The notes under the pieces are model-generated. The model did no database searches. It was given only the letters and a program-made list of their open reading frames with translations, and was not told the origin of the DNA. The position numbers and the translations under genes were made by a program. Source: Sipunculus nudus (Eukaryota > Annelida > Sipuncula > Golfingiida > Sipunculidae). Taken from it: a DNA stretch of 64,000 nucleotides. Below, one piece after another: positions 13,801 to 27,600 of the stretch. The stretch lies in assembly GCA_026874595.1 (NCBI GenBank), contig CM049310.1, positions 79,603,056 through 79,667,055 of the forward strand, given 5' to 3'. Every line of letters begins with the position of its first letter. Position 1 is the stretch's first letter.

Positions 13801-16800
13801 TCGGTGTCGACATATGAGCATCATGGAAAGAACATTGGAGTCATTGCACGGATCTTTCATTGGACACAGTTGTGGATGAAAGTACCTCACAGGGAACATA
13901 TTGTATTCATATTTGGTGTATGGGATTACTATACTGTGTACTAGATGTTGCTGGAGCTAAAAAAAACTTCAGTTTGTAAGTTAATGTATCACTTTTGGGT
14001 AGTATTTGGAATACATTTGTTTGGTTTAAACATCTCTTTGGTTTCTTTATGTGCCTGTGTGCGAGACGCAGGCACGTCTCCGTATATCTCAACACTTTTG
14101 CTAAAGATCCTGGAAGTTGACACGAATGTGATTTACAGTATCAAGCCTAGTATATACATATTTCGATATATTAGAATACATATAAACTCAATACAAATCT
14201 TAACAAACGAGCACAAGTATACAATAGTAAAAAATAAATTTGTTTTTTCCTCCAGACACAATCCTACCAAATCCAATGTTATAAGAGTCTAACATCACAT
14301 CAACCAAGCAAGCAGCCTTTTAAGTCGGCTGGATCTTACCTGGCATCCAGTTAAATATTTAAAAACCTTAGCTTCTTATCTCTATCTCGCTGAATTTCTC
14401 CTAATCTTTAGACAAAATAGTAATAGATAATAATTGAACATTCACTCATATATCATCTTTATCTTTGCTGAAGTAGCGCCTAGTCCATGCCTTCCTCAAC
14501 TTCGGCGCTCGTCTTTAGCTATATATTAATATAGGACTGATACATTTTTCCCAAATAGGATGTTCTTCCTGGGAAGCTTATATAAGGGTGCAAAATGTAA
14601 AATTGCTAACATTTTACATACAGATAGTTGAGGTTTTCGCAGAGTGGAAAAACACTTGAAATTGATACTAAATCTTTCATGTGCATCTGAAAAGACTTAA
14701 TATACAGTTATATCAAATCTGACTTAGATGTCAGTTAGATCAACCAGGATGAATGGATGGGTGATAGCTTTATTTAAACATTGTGAAAATATATGCCTGA
14801 TCTACAAGTATTTAAATTTTTCAGCATAAAGATTGGTAATTATTTCTTTTTATTTAGGATGAAATGTTGTGCCAAAGGCAAATGAAAGGAAACTGAAAGG
14901 AAATCCAAATCCAAGCAACCTTCATATCACTTATATCACCCTCTACAGCATGTCCATAGCCTTAAGCCTGTATCTGTAACCGGCATGTTTTGCTATTGAT
15001 AGCGCTATTGCAAAAAAATAAAACTGTGTTCAGACTTCCGATTTCCTAAGTACGGTTTTACTTGTATCTGCACATATATAGCTAAACCATGTATCCGTAC
15101 ATTTTCTGGATTATGACAGGGCCTGGTCAGTATGTAGACTGAGCCTCTATAATATATGAACATTATTATCTTTTAAGTAAAAGGGCCCCTTCTTTGCAAA
15201 CACCTTCACATATTTATATCTAGGATTTTCCTATGTATCTATTTTGCTAAAATAACATCAGGGCATAACCAGAGGCAAAGTAACGACAAAGCAAACGATA
15301 ATCACTTGAATATTATTTTCATGAATGCATTCACAAATCTGATATTCCCGATACATATGAAAATCTAATAATGAATTTTTATTAAAACCTAATAATAATT
15401 TTCTGCACACATGAATTTCTTATGTTCTTCTTATAAATTTGAATCAATTCAATCGGCATCCACAAAAGTGATTACATCTGTGGTATTAGGCATAGGAAGA
15501 AACACTCAGCAAATCACATGTTATATATTTATACGTAACCGTCATAAAACCTCAACTGACGTAACACACTTAACACGTAACGACCATTTGCTATTATATA
15601 TTTAACATCGGTGACGTGTATGTCAACTAGGCAGATGAAGCAATAAATACATTATAGTGCTGGACGGCTACGTTTAATCGTATGTCAGCATATGCACATA
15701 GATATAACCCTTCTTATAAGATGAAAGCAGAACGAGGTTTATTCGTACACATATTTGAGTAAATATACCATGTGTTTTTGACAAAGAATAGTTTGAAATA
15801 TTGCAACAAATAAAAGTTTATTTGCTATTCATAATATTCATTTACCGCCCATTGTCGCCAAAATTAAATTAATGTATGTATGTAAAATGCATGAAACGTC
15901 CGTATATTTTGGTAATAAAAATTACACTCCTTCAAGAATTAAATATTGATATGTAATGAAAGCATAAATAAAAAGTTTAACGAGTGACGTTGATGAAAGG
16001 TGATGATCTCGCGCATATTTCTTGTTCACGTGTCAACTGCAAGGGTTGATTTGGCTGGAGGGGATCACTTGAGCCTTAGCTAATAAAAAACCCTCTATAT
16101 TTTGATTACATTTAACTCCATGCACACGTAGTCTCTTCAACAGACGCAAGGTGTCGCATCCATTTGTAACAAGCGCGTTTCTTTTTGGACTTCATTTTAT
16201 CAAGAGAACATGAAAAAAGGCTCCGTCGGTAGCCGCATGTAAGCAACTTAAGCTAGGTCAACCCAGTACACGTCAGGCAAACAAAAACATGCTTGAAATC
16301 ATCACCCTTTGGCAGCTTCACTTGGTAAAACTGTCCGTACGGTTTGTGGATATATAAACATATACAGTGAAATATATAAAAAATACAATCATAAGACGGA
16401 TATGTGGTCATAATTTATCATGATCCCAAAATTCTCAAATCAAATTAGCAGCAGAGTTCGGATTTCTCGGTTTGGTCAGAGGGGTATTTGTTTCAATGCA
16501 GTAATTACATTTTACAAAAGTCTCATCAGGAAATCACGGAATCATAGACAAATAATTTCTGTATGAATCATTTAACGACAAAAGCGGTAAAATTCGGATC
16601 CGTATATATACACACATATATAGATATACCTTTATACATATGTATATATAAATTTATATAAAATATATAAACTATCAGTGGGACTTGTGAGTTTTAACGT
16701 AGGTTGCAGATCACACAGCTCACTGCTAATACTATTCCTGGATTGTGAACCATAAATCAAGGAAAAGTTTTTCACGAAAAGTGTTTCATCTGAAGAAAGA

Positions 16801-19800
16801 GGGTAAGAATGTTTTGAGATTTTGTTTTTAGTATGTTTTGTACCCTACTCTGTAACTCATTATTTGAGGAAAAACAAGGAATTGGCCATCATTGGTGCGC
16901 GACTTTTGTCAGATGTATTTGCCGATATAACTCGTAATCGCCGAAATATATTAAAATCCAATAAGAGGACTACATCTTTTGATGAGGCAGTAATCCCTTA
17001 GCCAAACCATATTAAGCGCAGTGTGCTAAACAGGACAAATATTGCCCGGCTGTGGCGTTTGTTCGTCGGACGCAAGTAATCTGTTGTTAACACTAAGCAG
17101 CTCGTTTGGACCGTTTACATCATGGCTCATACAAACCTACTTAAAAACGAAGAAATAGCCGTTAAGTCACGTGAAGTAAACCACTTATCTTGTTGACACA
17201 CCAGCTAAGGATAACAGCGTTCATGAGTAATATTTAAGATACAAGGTTTTCTAGAGGATATGAACTAAATATGATGAAAAAGCACTCACGTAATGGGTAC
17301 AGCTAATTTTATGCAACTAGGGAATGCTTCTTTAAACGCAAACTTAACTGAATATCCGATATATTACTGCAGGATTTTCTCAATGATTGATAGACATGCC
17401 TATTCTTATTTCTTAAGAGTATGTGTCAATTCAGTTCTAGCTTAACCGAAGCACAGGCTATCTTTCCTTTTGTCAATTAGGATCCATGGTGGAAAGCGTC
17501 ACACATTCCCTTCTAAGCACAGACAAACTTAGTATGCTCTGACAAAAGAAAGAAAAACTTGTTTGTATCAATCTGCTGAACACTTACATGTCTTTCATTA
17601 TGAAATAAATCAGAAGAAGGAAACAGAGAAGTGCTCCGATGGTCAGAAATTATTAGAACTCACCAAGTTGAGCTGGTAATTTTGAAGAGTTATGGCGATC
17701 CGGTTAGTATTGGAAGCACGACAATTTTGTTGCCTAGTGGAATGTATTCCCAGTATGGTAGCCTGTCTAACATGGCACACGCCAGTGTCAGCTGCATTTT
17801 AGAGCTATCAAGTAACCCTACGGCAGAGGCCACGGTTGCTCCGTTGGTGCGTTCAGCTGCAGGAAGGCTCATTGCGGCGAGTGCCATTTACATGTATGCT
17901 TTTTTAGGAGCATCCATCATATACTACTCAATGAGCGTTTATAGCTCTGCTGACTATAATTCTTACTGAGCTATAGCAATCACTCTTTATCAATCGTCCT
18001 TCCGTTGGCCGTCCGGCTGTCCCTTTGCAGGAATAAAAAGTAATCGATGGACTTAGAAACTCCATGGAAGTAAATAAAACCTTGAAAACTTCAAATAAAG
18101 TCAGTGCGACCTATTTCCACCCAATTATGGGGCGTGTTTGGGTGCTTTAGAATATTTAAATGTGATAAAAAGTTCCTGAATCTCAAAATTTATAGCATGG
18201 ATTAAAATGAATCTTGCCTTGAATATTCATCATGGTTAGTTTTATCAGTTATCGAAACGCTTTTACGCCTATACCCTGGTTTATTAAGCTGCAAATTGCA
18301 GCAAAGGTGTCAGTTTCCCAGCGGTGGTTTTATTTATTTTCCATAAAGCTTACATGTTTATTGAGCATGATTAGTTTCATCAGTTTCACTGCTGGCGCAA
18401 CCTGTATATATTTTTATCTTTCATGCATTTATTATATTTTAGACTCAAAATCTGTCAGTGGTAACTGGAATCTCAACTGTGGTTTCGTAACTGTGATGAC
18501 CTTAACCGTATTATTTAAATAAATCAATAACTTTTGAAGTACTAGATATTTTATTCGTAAATGTGATACCCTATTTCTTTCAACCGATATCCCGTATGAG
18601 AAGAGGGGGGGGGGGATATGATCCTGACCAGGATCTTCTAGGTTAATTCCGCTGACTTATAGTTCAAAATGTTAAGAATTTTTTTGAACATGATCACTTA
18701 GGAAGCATTGCATATTTCCCCCTCGAATTTGTTACACAAGTTGTATTTAATATTAAACTCAAATTGAGATATTTGTTATTTCCTCCAAGTTCTTAGTTGA
18801 CTGGTGACCTTGACATTGATCTTCAATACGGTATTCTAGAATCATTTTGACCTCTTTAACCTTTGGAGTACTGTAGATTTTCCTCTTCAGTGTTGCACAC
18901 AAGTTGTTTCCACAATGCTTTGTACAAGGTAAAAACAGATGACTTTGCAATGGATTTTTTTTCTTCTTCTCTTTTTTTCGCCTCAGAATAAAATCTCAAT
19001 ATATAATCGAATCGAATTAAGTGTTTTCATCATCGGCGAATTTTAATAATAATGAAACAAATATTACAACAGCACTTAATACATTTATGTACTGTAAGTC
19101 ATATAAGCTATAACATTTACATATACATAACCAAGCTGCCATGGGTTTTTAACCTTGTATTCGTACATTAACACACAAATGTATGCAGTATACATATATT
19201 CATATCTAGAGGCAATAAAATCAACTGGTGAAACTTGCAATTCATAGAAAGATGAACTTTTCAGTTTGGTCAACACTGGGCACTGAGTCCAGTGATGTGA
19301 CCACCCTTTGACAAATTGTTTATGGGTTCAAAAATATATTTTCATGATAACCATGGTTTCAAAAGTTCGGCCAAGTCATGTGTTTTATGAATTTTTTTTT
19401 TCTCAAAAAGAATCCCCACAACTTAATCGTTTTTCGGGTTTGGTTCGGTGTTGGGGGGGGGGGGAGGTTTACATATATTTGTTAAGATCCCTTGTCTGTA
19501 GGGACGATGGAACATTAAAAAATATTACCAGTACATCTTTAAGTTGATAACAAACTGAAATCTGTATACAGAGCGTACAGACCTCCGTTCTTTGTCATAA
19601 TGGTTTATAAGAAAATATATTTGGGGTGATTCTTATTAACTCAAAATGAAATGGACTATTGATATGTCTTTACCCTAACCCTCTACAAATGTTCAGCAAA
19701 ACATTTTTCGCCTGTCGTGCTTTTTCAGGAGGCGACCCGTATTCCATTAAATTAAATGATTAAATTCAAGTGCGGAACACATGTCCACATAAATCTTTTT

Positions 19801-21669
19801 ATAGGGAGCACTTCTACGTTGAGTGGACACAAAGAGCTGAGACCCTTTACACGATCACCGTTATATAGGTTTACAGGTATGTTGAATTTTATACATTCAG
19901 AAGTATCTTTCCATGATAACCATGGTTTAATAGTTCGGCGTTTATGGGTTGTTTGAAAAAAGCCTTTTCAAAAGAAAGCCCGGGGGGGGGGGGGGGAGGA
20001 ATTGCATACACTTTTAAGGGTCCTAATCTCTTAAGGACTTTGAAAGCCAAGACATAAACTACTAATCAGTCGTTCGTTCATACGTGCACATTATCATGGT
20101 TCAGAAACACGGGTTCACCAGGCGAGTGACAGAACAACTGCATATGAATGGGCGGCACCTACTCGGGGACAAAGTAATAGCCCCTTACAATTATTCCTTT
20201 GTGGAATTGTGATTATGGCTCTTAAGAAAAAAATATATTATGGTGATTCCGTTTACTTCCAAAGATGTAATGGATTAGGGTTGCAGTTTAACTCTACCCC
20301 TCTTCAAAGTTTCAGCAAAATCTGTATATTACATTTTGCGTTAATTTCCTGAAAGATAATGTGACGAACCAAGGCTGAAGTGGTTTCTTTGCCAAATTCT
20401 TCCATCGAAATCAACCTGCTTTCTTTTTATCTGGGAGAGTTGTCAAGTTTGCATCAGACCTGCTTATTTCATGAAAATTTACATTACTGAAAGCAAATAT
20501 TTACCTACTTGTTATTTTTTTTCCATTTTGCTTATGTTAGGCAAGGTCGTGCTTTTGTCATTTTGAAATTGATACGTCCATTCCTTTTATGCTAAGAGGA
20601 GCGATCTATAGGAGTGAACCCCTCCCCCATTCTCCGAACAAACAAATCTCGTTTCGTATCTTTGCTTCATGCAAGGTCACTGTGTCAAAGCATGTTGTAG
20701 TTAGTACTCTGACGTCAGTTATATCACACCACCTGTCCTATGCAAGAACGCAAGAAGTGGCGTTTATCCTTCCTCCAGGAGGAATTGGGTGGGGGGGGGG
20801 GGGTCCCTTGCAGATACAGACAGACACACACATATAAATATATAAATAAACTTATTTCCTTTAAATTGATGTGATGAGAAATATATGCATAATTTATCAT
20901 GGACCAACCAGCTCAACCGGACATATGTCATAAAATATTGAACATAAACAAATCATTGCCTGTTTCACATATTTACCTGATTGGGGAATCGGTTAAAAAA
21001 ATCCTAATCGATGATTAAAAGATCCGATTTTTATGTATCATCGTGCTACCCTGCAGTCCGCCATGTGGAATTATAACTAAAATATTGAACGAGAATAATC
21101 CGTTTTATTATATCTCTGAAGGAATTAGACTTTTTTATCGGGAGAATATGATTGGTTTGGATATATGCATACAACATCGTTTTGTGATCGATTATGCAAA
21201 AAAACAATCGATGTTATCGATTATGAAAGTGACAATTTATGAAATGAAGACTTTAATCATTGGATCATATGTGGAAAGTTGACATAAAGAGGAAAAAAAG
21301 TGTGTTAAAAATGAAGTGTGTTAAAGGTTCATATTTGGACTATATACAAAGAAAGTTCCAGTAACTTTCGAACACATTTCGGCAATGCGCAATGCTTTAT
21401 ACAAATATTGTTAGAACGCTTGTTACTTTCTTATTTCACAACAATAGTCATATCTCAATCTACTGTTTGATCCCAAAATTATAACTACCATATATTGCTC
21501 CAGAGCGCACGGTTCAGCCTTAAGAATTCCATGATATTAAGGAATAACAGATTAAGGCATAATAAGGACACACAAGAAACTGGCACGTAGGCCTGTAGCG
21601 GCCGTGACTAGGAAAATAATGATGTTGTCAGGAAGTGTAGTGCAGAAATCAAACCTAGGCGACGACTAA
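10840..21669. repeat. 10.83-kb tandem repeat unit, copy 2
   Basis: Second full copy, in the same orientation and directly abutting copy 1. It is collinear with copy 1 at an offset of 10,839 until the first poly-G tract near 18,605, where it becomes shorter. Its four G tracts run about 11, 12, 15 and 13 bases, against 16, 18, 15 and 9 in copy 1. Scattered single-base differences are seen, for example in the open frame near 17,660. Nothing in this copy suggests a function absent from the others. Confidence 0.97.
16459..16789 (-). pseudogene. Relic Ig-receptor exons (unit 2)
   Basis: Copy in unit 2 of the transmembrane plus cytoplasmic exon relic described for unit 1, at a constant offset of 10,839. 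The transmembrane part is 16,677-16,789. It carries the same disabling changes, so the damage predates amplification of the array. Confidence 0.55.
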
Positions 21670-24600
21670 ATAAGTATGATATATAACCAAATAACGTCTA
21701 AGGGACTGGTTTGTTTTCTGTTACCAAAACACAAACATATGTACTCTAAGGAAATCATGAGACCACATTTCAGTCATGGAGAAATGAATTTTCAACGGCC
21801 AACCCCCACCTACGGTGAGAACTCTGAAGACTAAATATGAAGACTAGGCCCCTGTGCCCCCAGGTCGAGTTTCACTCATAAACGAATGCACTTTGCCGGT
21901 GTTATGAATCAATTATATCGTGTGATTAAACAACCCACATCCGCAGATGTGGTACACCGGACATGGTTGACGCCAGGTGAATCGCGTTCAATACAGAACT
22001 GTCACATAGCCCGAAACTGGATGCATGTGTACAGGGTACATAGTTAAGCAAGCATTATGATGGAACTGCGTCCTCCCGAAAACCAGATCTTTCTTGCTAA
22101 TGGCTTGAACCATAGACTAGAGTTTATTAACCTGTGCTTTAAAAATAAGCCTACTATCGCTATATTTTGCTATAGATAACCTTAAAAAGAACTCTGTTTG
22201 GACTTTGGTCGCACGATATCGTTGTGGGACAGAATGATTGCCGATTTTCATATACCTGCAGGCAAAACACTACCATTAGTTTGTACACGTACTTATCAAT
22301 ACGCCATGTTGGAACAGTAGGCTTATGCAGATGGATTAAATAACAGCGCAAGTCAGTAACCAATTTATATGAACATTATACAATATATCTGTTAATAAAT
22401 GGTCTTAATGTAAGCAACCCTTTTGCCCTAGCCTTATTGTATGTCAATTCAGTTCCGGCATGAGCTAGAAAGTTTGTCAATTTGGTTAAATGGCGGGAAG
22501 GCTGAACGCTTCACACATTTTTTTCTATGTACAGACGAACGGATCATGTTCTGAAAAGAGAAAAAAACTTGTTTGTATCAATCTGGTGAACATTTACGTG
22601 CCATTCAATTCAAAACAAATCAGAAGAAGGAAACCTTGATGGTCAGAGATCATTGGAATTCATCCAGTAGGAACATCAATAGGGTAGTTTAGAGAGCAGG
22701 GAATTTTTGAAAGTTATGGCGATCTGGTTCGTATTGGAGGCACGAGCACGACCATTTTGTTGCCTGGATAAGACGTATTCCTAGTATGGTAACCTGAATA
22801 ACATGGTACATGCAAGGTCGAGAGTGATAGCTGCATTCTAGAGCGTTAAGTAAATCTACGGCAGAGGCCACAACTGCTCCGCGGTTGCGTTTAGTAGCAA
22901 AATGCCCCATTGCGGCGAGGGTCATTTACATGTATACGCTTGTTCAGGAGCTTCCATTAGCTTCCAGGAGCTTCTGCTGACTATCAGTCATACTGAGCTA
23001 TAGCGATCTTTTTGTCAATCGTCCTCCCGTTGGCCGTCCGGCCGTCCCTCAGCAGGGCAAAAATCGTAATCGTAGGACTAAAAACTTGTAACTAAATATC
23101 GAGGTAAATTTAAAATCTCCTTGAAAACTTAGGAAAAAAATCCCTGCGACCTGTATCCTCTGAATTACGGGGCGTATATGGGCACCCCAGAATAATTAAA
23201 ATGTGATACAAATTCTCCTGTATCTCAATAATTATTGCATGGATTGCCATGCATTCAGACATTTAATATTCATCATGGCTAGTTTTATCAGTTCCGGAAA
23301 AGCGTTTACGCCTTCTCCCCCCCTATTTTGTTTTGTTGCAAGTTGCAGCAAAGGTGTCAGTTTCTTAGGTGTGGTTTCATCTAGTGTCGTGAAACCTTAC
23401 ATGTTTATTGATCATGAATAATTTCATCAGTTCCACTGCTGACGCGTCCTGTATTTATTTTTCACGCATTTTATTATATTTAAGACTCAAATTATGTCAG
23501 TGGTATATAGAATATCAGCTGTGTTTTCATCTATTGTCCCGATAAATGGTGAGTTTATTGATAACTACTAGCTTTATCAGGTGCTGAAAAACGGTGACGT
23601 CACCTGTATATTATTCACCCATTTTCCTTTCATTTTTAGGCCCTAAAATGACCATAATTGTATCCGTTTCTTAGTGTAGTTTCAGCTGGTGTCCTAAAAC
23701 TTTGCATACTAAATGATCATGGCAGCTCCGGAAGTTCATTATCAATCTTCGTGTGTAGGATACCTTGTGAGTAGAATTACTTTTTGAGCGCTGCATATTT
23801 GAAACAAAAGATGACTTTCTCCAAAATCTTGCAGGATTTCAAGAACTTGTGACCTTAACCTTGATATTCAAGGACACATCGGTGAAACATTTGTCAATTC
23901 AAAACTTTTGAAGTACTGGATATTTAATTTCTTAATTTGATACCCTATTTGTTTCAACCGAGATCCCATATCGAATCCTTACCAGGTTCTCCTGGTCAAT
24001 GCAACTGATTTTAAGTGCATTTTCTAAACATCATCGCTTAGGAGGCATTGCATGTTTCCCCCTCATATGTGTCACATAACTTTTGAAGTACTGAATATTT
24101 TATCCTAAATTTGACACACTATTTGTTGAATTCTTTTTCCTAGAAGAAATCGACAAATGAAGACTTTTGCCAGTATCTGCAGGACCACGTGAGCCGAATA
24201 ATAATACATCATCTTTAGTATTATTTGTAAACCTTGGATGTACTTAATATTTTACCTCACATTTGAGACATTGGTTATTTACGCAAAATTCTTAGATCAT
24301 TATGAAAACTGGTGAACTTGACATTAACCTTTAGAGTACTGACTATGTTCCCCTCCAATGTTTCACATGAGTGGTTTCCAAAATATTTTTACAAGGTAAA
24401 ATTAGGTGACCTTGCCAAGATCAAATAAGCCGAATTAAAGGTCACCGTCCTAAGGGTATAGTGCGAAAACTTACTTTTATCTCAAAATTGGATGGACAAA
24501 ATGATTAAATCAAATTCTCAGAGTCGTTTGAAAACTGGATATTTCAATCTTATTCTGTATGGACCAGTCATGAATATATTCAGTCTTCACTTATGTCTGA

Positions 24601-27600
24601 CCCATCACTTAATGAAGAACCCTGACGACTTCGGTGTCGACATATGAGCATCATGGAAAGAACATTGGAGTCATTGCACGGATCTTTCATTGGACACAGT
24701 TGTGGATGAAAGTACCTCACAGGGAACATATTGTATTCATATTTGGTGTATGGGATTACTATACTGTGTACTAGATGTTGCTGGAGCTAAAAAAAACTTC
24801 AGATTGTAAGTTAATGTATCACTTTTGGGTAGTATTTGGAATACATTTGTTTGGTTTAAACATCTCTTTGGTTTCTTTATGTGCCTGTGTGCGAGACGCA
24901 GGCACGTCTCCGTATATCTCAACACTTTTGCTAAAGATCCTGGAAGTTGACACGAATGTGATTTACAGTATCAAGCCTAGTATATACATATTTCGATATA
25001 TTAGAATACATATAAACTCAATACAAATCTTAACAAACGAGCACAAGTATACAATAGTAAAAAATAAATTTGTTTTTTCCTCCAGACACAATCCTACTAA
25101 ATCCAATGTTATAAGAGTCTAACATCACATCAACCAAGCAAGCAGCCTTTTAAGTCGGCTGGATCTTACCTGGCATCCAGTTAAATATTTAAAAACCTTA
25201 GCTTCTTATCTCTATCTCGCTGAATTTCTCCTAATCTTTAGACAAAATAGTAATAGATAATAATTGAACATTCACTCATACATCATCTTTATCTTTGCTG
25301 AAGTAGCGCCTAGTCCATGCCTTCCTCAACTTCGGCGCTCGTCTTTAGCTATATATTAATATAGGACTGATACATTTTTCCCAAATAGGATGTTCTTCCT
25401 GGGAAGCTTATATAAGGGTGCAAAATGTAAAATTGCTAACATTTTACATACAGATAGTTGAGGTTTTCGCAGAGTGGAAAAACACTTGAAATTGATACTA
25501 AATCTTTCATGTGCATCTGAAAAGACTTAATATACACTTATATCAAATCTGACTTAGATGTCAGTTAGATCAACCAGGATGAATGGATGGGTGATAGCTT
25601 TATTTAAACATTGTGAAAATATATGCCTGATCTACAAGTATTTAAATTTTTCAGCATAAAGATTGGTAATTATTTCTTTTTATTTAGGATGAAATGTTGT
25701 GCCAAAAGGCAAATGAAAGGAAACTGAAAGGAAATCCAAATCCAAGCAACCTTCATATCACTTATATCACCCTCTACAGCATGTCCATAGCCTTAAGCCT
25801 GTATCTGTAACCGGCATGTTTTGCTATTGATAGCGCTATTGCAAAAAAATAAAACTGTGTTCAGACTTCCGATTTCCTAAGTACGGTTTTACTTGTATCT
25901 GCACATATATAGCTAAACCATGTATCCGTACATTTTCTGGATTATGACAGGGCCTGGTCAGTATGTAGACTGAGCCTCTATAATATATGAACATTATTAT
26001 CTTTTAAGTAAAAGGGCCCCTTCTTTGCAAACACCTTCACATATTTATATCTAGGATTTTCCTATGTATCTATTTTGCTAAAATAACATCAGGGCATAAC
26101 CAGAGGCAAAGTAACGACAAAGCAAACGATAATCACTTGAATATTATTTTCATGAATGCATTCACAAATCTGATATTCCCGATACATATGAAAATCTAAT
26201 AATGAATTTTTATTAAAACCTAATAATAATTTTCTGCACACATGAATTTCTTATGTTCTTCTTATAAATTTGAATCAATTCAATCGGCATCCACAAAAGT
26301 GATTACATCTGTGGTATTAGGCATAGGAAGAAACACTCAGCAAATCACATGTTATATATTTATACGTAACCGTCATAAAACCTCAACTGACGTAACACAC
26401 TTAACACGTAACGACCATTTGCTATTATATATTTAACATCGGTGACGTGTATGTCAACTAGGCAGATGAAGCAATAAATACATTATAGTGCTGGACGGCT
26501 ACGTTTAATCGTATGTCAGCATATGCACATAGATATAACCCTTCTTATAAGATGAAAGCAGAACGAGGTTTATTCGTACACATATTTGAGTAAATATACC
26601 ATGTGTTTTTGACAAAGAATAGTTTGAAATATTGCAACAAATAAAAGTTTATTTGCTATTCATAATATTCATTTACCGCCAGTTGTCGCCAAAATTAAAT
26701 TAATGTATGTATGTAAAATGCATGAAACGTCCGTATATTTTGGTAATAAAAATTACACTCCTTCAAGAATTAAATATTGATATGTAATGAAAGCATAAAT
26801 AAAAAGTTTAACGAGTGACGTTGATGAAAGGTGATGATCTCGCGCATATTTCTTGTTCACGTGTCAACTGCAAGGGTTGATTTGGCTGGAGGGGATCACT
26901 TGAGCCTTAGCTAATAAAAAACCCTCTATATTTTGATTACATTTAACTCCATGCACACGTAGTCTCTTCAACAGACGCAAGGTGTCGCATCCATTTGTAA
27001 CAAGCGCGTTTCTTTTTGGACTTCATTTTATCAAGAGAACATGAAAAAAGGCTCCGTCGGTAGCCGCATGTAAGCAACTTAAGCTAGGTCAACCCAGTAC
27101 ACGTCAGGCAAACAAAAACATGCTTGAAATCATCACCCTTTGGCAGCTTCACTTGGTAAAACTGTCCGTACGGTTTGTGGATATATAAACATATACAGTG
27201 AAATATATAAAAAATACAATCATAAGACGGATATGTGGTCATAATTTATCATGATCCCAAAATTCTCAAATCAAATTAGCAGCAGAGTTCGGATTTCTCG
27301 GTTTGGTCAGAGGGGTATTTGTTTCAATGCAGTAATTACATTTTACAAAAGTCTCATCAGGAAATCACGGAATCATAGACAAATAATTTCTGTATGAATC
27401 ATTTAACGACAAAAGCGGTAAAATTCGGATCCGTATATATACACACATATATAGATATACCTTTATACATATGTATATATAAATTTATATAAAATATATA
27501 AACTATCAGTGGGACTTGTGAGTTTTAACGTAGGTTGCAGATCACACAGCTCACTGCTAATACTATTCCTGGATTGTGAACCATAAATCAAGGAAAAGTT